DNA of 16,660 bases from an uncultured Haloferula sp. (GTDB lineage Bacteria; Verrucomicrobiota; Verrucomicrobiae; Verrucomicrobiales; Akkermansiaceae): positions 1-16,660 of the forward strand of contig CAMPGU010000065.1 in assembly GCA_946885645.1 (NCBI GenBank), given 5' to 3'. This document shows positions 14,635 to 16,660 of this stretch, in pieces. Position 1 is the stretch's first letter, and every line of letters starts with the position of its first letter. The notes under the pieces are model-generated. The model saw only the letters and a program-made list of their open reading frames with translations. It was not told the origin of the DNA and made no database searches. The translations under genes were made by a program, and so were the position numbers.

Positions 14635-16398
14635 TCAATCGCCTTCCATCCTGATCTTCCAAGCGCCCGCACCGAGCCCGAGCACCTGTTTGTCCGGGCT
14701 TGCCTGTAGGATTTTCACCCCTGCCGGTCCCGTCACTTCCGCTTTGCCGGGGAAGGGGACATGAAATTCCGCCGCCGCGCCCCGCGGTATCGCGACCGCC
14801 GCGCTCCATGTCGCGGCATCGCTGCCGGTGATCTCTAGCAGAACAGGGCCCCTCGGCGTCGGGGTCCGGATTTTCGCGTAATCCAGCGAGGCCGTCTGCG
14901 GCTTGATCCGCAGGCGCTTGAAGCCGGGCTCCAGCGGCTCGATGCCCATCAGCTTGCGCGTGATCACATTGGAAGGCGCGGCACCCCAGGCGTGGTTCCA
15001 GTCGAGATTCGGCTTCAGCGCGGGGTCCCATGCCTCCAGCGTTATCGTGGTTCCGGTCTTGCCGATCATGTTCATCCACGAGCGCGTTTCGCGCGATGTC
15101 AGAAGTGCCAGCGCGTGTTCCGCCTCTCCCGCGTCGTAGAGGCCGTCCAACAGAAACTGTGCTCCATAAACGCTGCACGCCATCTGCCGCGGCTTCAAGA
15201 AGGCGGCCACCCGTGCCACCCGCTCCTCAGGCACCAGCCCCAGGGCGAGCGGGAAGAAATTCGCATGCGCGGAGGCGTGCGTGCTACCCGGGCCGTCCAC
15301 GTAGCAACCGCGCGTTTCGTCCCACAGCATCGCGTTCACGGCTTTCTTCGTCGCCTCCGCCATCGCGGCGAATTCGCGCGCGTCGGAGGATTTTCCCAGA
15401 GCGGCCGCGATCTTTTCCAGCAGCACCAGCGAGCGATAGTGGAAGGCGGTCACCACCGTCTTCACCTCCGGCTTCATGTCATAGCCGTCCCGTTCACCGG
15501 CGGGCCAGTCGATGATGTCCGTCACCTCGCCTTGGTTCCATCCTTCGAAGAGCCCGTCCTTCGTCCGCCGCCCCGTCATCGCGCGGCCCTTCAATGTGGA
15601 GTAGTGTTTCCGCAAGGAGGTATCGCTGCCTGACCACAGGAAATCGTGCCACGCCAGGATGACCGACTGCAGCCGCCACTCCGTAGGCCAGGTCGGCTTC
15701 TCCAGCAGGTACTCGTGGGTCAGCCGTGCGGTATCGTAGCGGGCGTCCAGACAGTAGTGGGAAAGCTGGTTGATCAGCACGTCCGCCTCGTAGGGCTTCC
15801 GCTCGCGGTCACCATCGACATAGAGCCCCATGAAGGTGGTCGCCTTGATACTGTGCTTGCAGAGCTTCCACACCGCGTTCAGCTCCGAGCTGGAGCTTTC
15901 AAAAGCCGCCGCGCTGTCGTCGAAGGGGACGCTCCAGGAAACCCTTGTCACATTCCGCGCGGAGAAATCCGGCGGCGCGCCCTCGATCTCCACGTAGCGG
16001 AAAGGCATCACCTCTTCCTTTATTTCCTCCGGGAGATCCAGAAAGCCCTCCTTCATCCAGCCCGGCGGCTTCCACGCCAGCTTCGGGCTCACCGGCCGGC
16101 GGGGATTCAATGCCACCTCGTGCTTTTGATACCGCACCGTGCCCCCGGGATTGCGGTCCACGGTGGACGGTTCGGACAGCGCCTCGCCCAAATGGAGCAC
16201 CACGGACGGGCGACCGGAACCCGGATAAGGACCCAACTCCACGTTGCCGAAGGCAGCCGTGCCGAAATCAATGAACCAGTGGCCCGCCGCCTTTTCCTCC
16301 GCTTTCACCGCCGCCTCGCGCGTCGCCCTCACCGGGCTGCGCTCCATGGCTGAAAGCGGGACGAGGAAAAGAAGCGCGCAGAGGAGGAGGGAGCGCAT
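14635..16398 (-). CDS. GH78 family alpha-L-rhamnosidase, secreted (587 aa)
   Basis: Glycoside hydrolase that should release terminal L-rhamnose from glycans or glycosides (EC 3.2.1.40 family activity), in the periplasm or outside. ATG at 16398 is chosen because it starts a clean signal peptide (MRSLLLCALLFLVPLSA); earlier in-frame ATGs (16431, 16491) add a non-signal extension. Domains: N-terminal beta-sandwich (about 30-170; FIDFGTAAFGNVEL, FRYVEIEG), (alpha/alpha)6 catalytic barrel (about 175-490), and C-terminal beta domain (about 495-585). Likely catalytic residues are E199 and D206 in DGDRERKPYEAD (195-206), plus E455 in TLEAWD; DWNHAWGA is the usual family motif after it. It is shorter than many GH78 enzymes because the extra N-terminal modules are absent. 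Rhamnose specificity is inferred from family, and other uses of this fold occur. Confidence 0.87.
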   Translation of the reverse strand: MRSLLLCALLFLVPLSAMERSPVRATREAAVKAEEKAAGHWFIDFGTAAFGNVELGPYPGSGRPSVVLHLGEALSEPSTVDRNPGGTVRYQKHEVALNPRRPVSPKLAWKPPGWMKEGFLDLPEEIKEEVMPFRYVEIEGAPPDFSARNVTRVSWSVPFDDSAAAFESSSSELNAVWKLCKHSIKATTFMGLYVDGDRERKPYEADVLINQLSHYCLDARYDTARLTHEYLLEKPTWPTEWRLQSVILAWHDFLWSGSDTSLRKHYSTLKGRAMTGRRTKDGLFEGWNQGEVTDIIDWPAGERDGYDMKPEVKTVVTAFHYRSLVLLEKIAAALGKSSDAREFAAMAEATKKAVNAMLWDETRGCYVDGPGSTHASAHANFFPLALGLVPEERVARVAAFLKPRQMACSVYGAQFLLDGLYDAGEAEHALALLTSRETRSWMNMIGKTGTTITLEAWDPALKPNLDWNHAWGAAPSNVITRKLMGIEPLEPGFKRLRIKPQTASLDYAKIRTPTPRGPVLLEITGSDAATWSAAVAIPRGAAAEFHVPFPGKAEVTGPAGVKILQASPDKQVLGLGAGAWKIRMEGD

Positions 16399-16529
16399 CG
16401 GGAGAGAGGTGCAAACGGGTTTAAGGGCCATCGAACAGCGGAAAGCGTGGCATCGCAGGGACCGGATTGGCCCCTGCGGGGTTTCATCCAATCACCCCCT
16501 TCCGGCGACGTCCCTCCCTTTTCCACCTT

Positions 16530-16546
16530 CCCCCACGAAATGGGGG
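16530..16546. repeat. Small hairpin upstream of the rhamnosidase gene
   Basis: CCCCCA and TGGGGG form a perfect 6-bp stem around CGAAA. It lies 130 bp before the GH78 start. There is no clear U-tract on either side, so it is not a convincing terminator; it may be leader RNA structure. Confidence 0.3.
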
Positions 16547-16568
16547 TTGTTGCAGCGTCTCGTTTCCG

Positions 16569-16637
16569 GCCGGGGAGGGGAGAGAGCCGGGACACAAACG
16601 TGCCGCCTTTGCGGAGGAACGCCCGCCCCTCCCCGGC
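16569..16637. repeat. 12-bp perfect inverted repeat with 45-bp spacer
   Basis: GCCGGGGAGGGG (16569-16580) is exactly complementary to CCCCTCCCCGGC (16626-16637). The spacer contains a smaller CCGC-CTTT-GCGG stem. It lies 170-240 bp upstream of the GH78 start, in a region where I see no gene. It could be a folded RNA, a regulator site, or the ends of a very small repeat element. GC-rich, low-complexity arms make chance occurrence possible. Confidence 0.45.
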
Positions 16638-16660
16638 AACTTCCGCCGTGTGGGAAATTT

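Noticed and set aside
1..16660. Defence system, phage, CRISPR or mobile element
   Set aside because: No nuclease, helicase, integrase, transposase, spaced repeat array or toxin-antitoxin pair is visible on either strand.

Overview
The window looks like chromosomal DNA of a high-GC member of the Verrucomicrobiota, probably a Luteolibacter-like Verrucomicrobiaceae. This is inferred from three kinds of content: PVC-superphylum protein architectures (ThuA/DUF1080/membrane-bound dehydrogenase/heme-binding fusion, and DUF1549-DUF1553 cytochromes), two proteins with PEP-CTERM sorting tails, and a GH78 rhamnosidase. No rRNA, tRNA, CRISPR array, insertion sequence or phage gene is visible.

Layout. 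Only the first gene is on the plus strand: a very large exported-type multidomain protein (1-4914) whose 5' end lies outside the window. It meets a PEP-CTERM protein (5807-4947, minus) tail to tail. A 300-bp gap (5808-6116) holds an AT-rich palindromic island, a possible protein remnant and the one convincing Rho-independent terminator (6046-6080, read on minus). Upstream of that terminator is a long run of seven minus-strand genes, in order of transcription: GH78 alpha-L-rhamnosidase (16398-14635), a second PEP-CTERM protein (14498-13713), a LamG/Y_Y_Y sensor histidine kinase (13673-11091), its LuxR-type response regulator (11079-10441), an ABC-2 permease without an ATPase (10387-9560), a DUF1549/DUF1553 cytochrome-type protein (9487-6653), and a small unrecognised membrane protein (6638-6117).

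How it may work together. The kinase and regulator are 11 bp apart and are clearly a pair. The kinase's extracellular half is built from a LamG-like fold and a Y_Y_Y-type domain, so a glycan or cell-surface ligand is a reasonable guess. Its neighbours are a rhamnosidase, a surface-anchored PEP-CTERM protein and a c-type-heme protein. The large plus-strand protein combines folds linked to 3-keto-sugar chemistry (ThuA, DUF1080), a dehydrogenase-type propeller and a heme site. A common theme of periplasmic sugar oxidation and plant- or algal-glycan use is plausible, but it is inference. The members are known families. What looks less ordinary is the architecture of the kinase, the size of the first fusion, the partnerless permease, and the small membrane protein with an unresolved 5' end.
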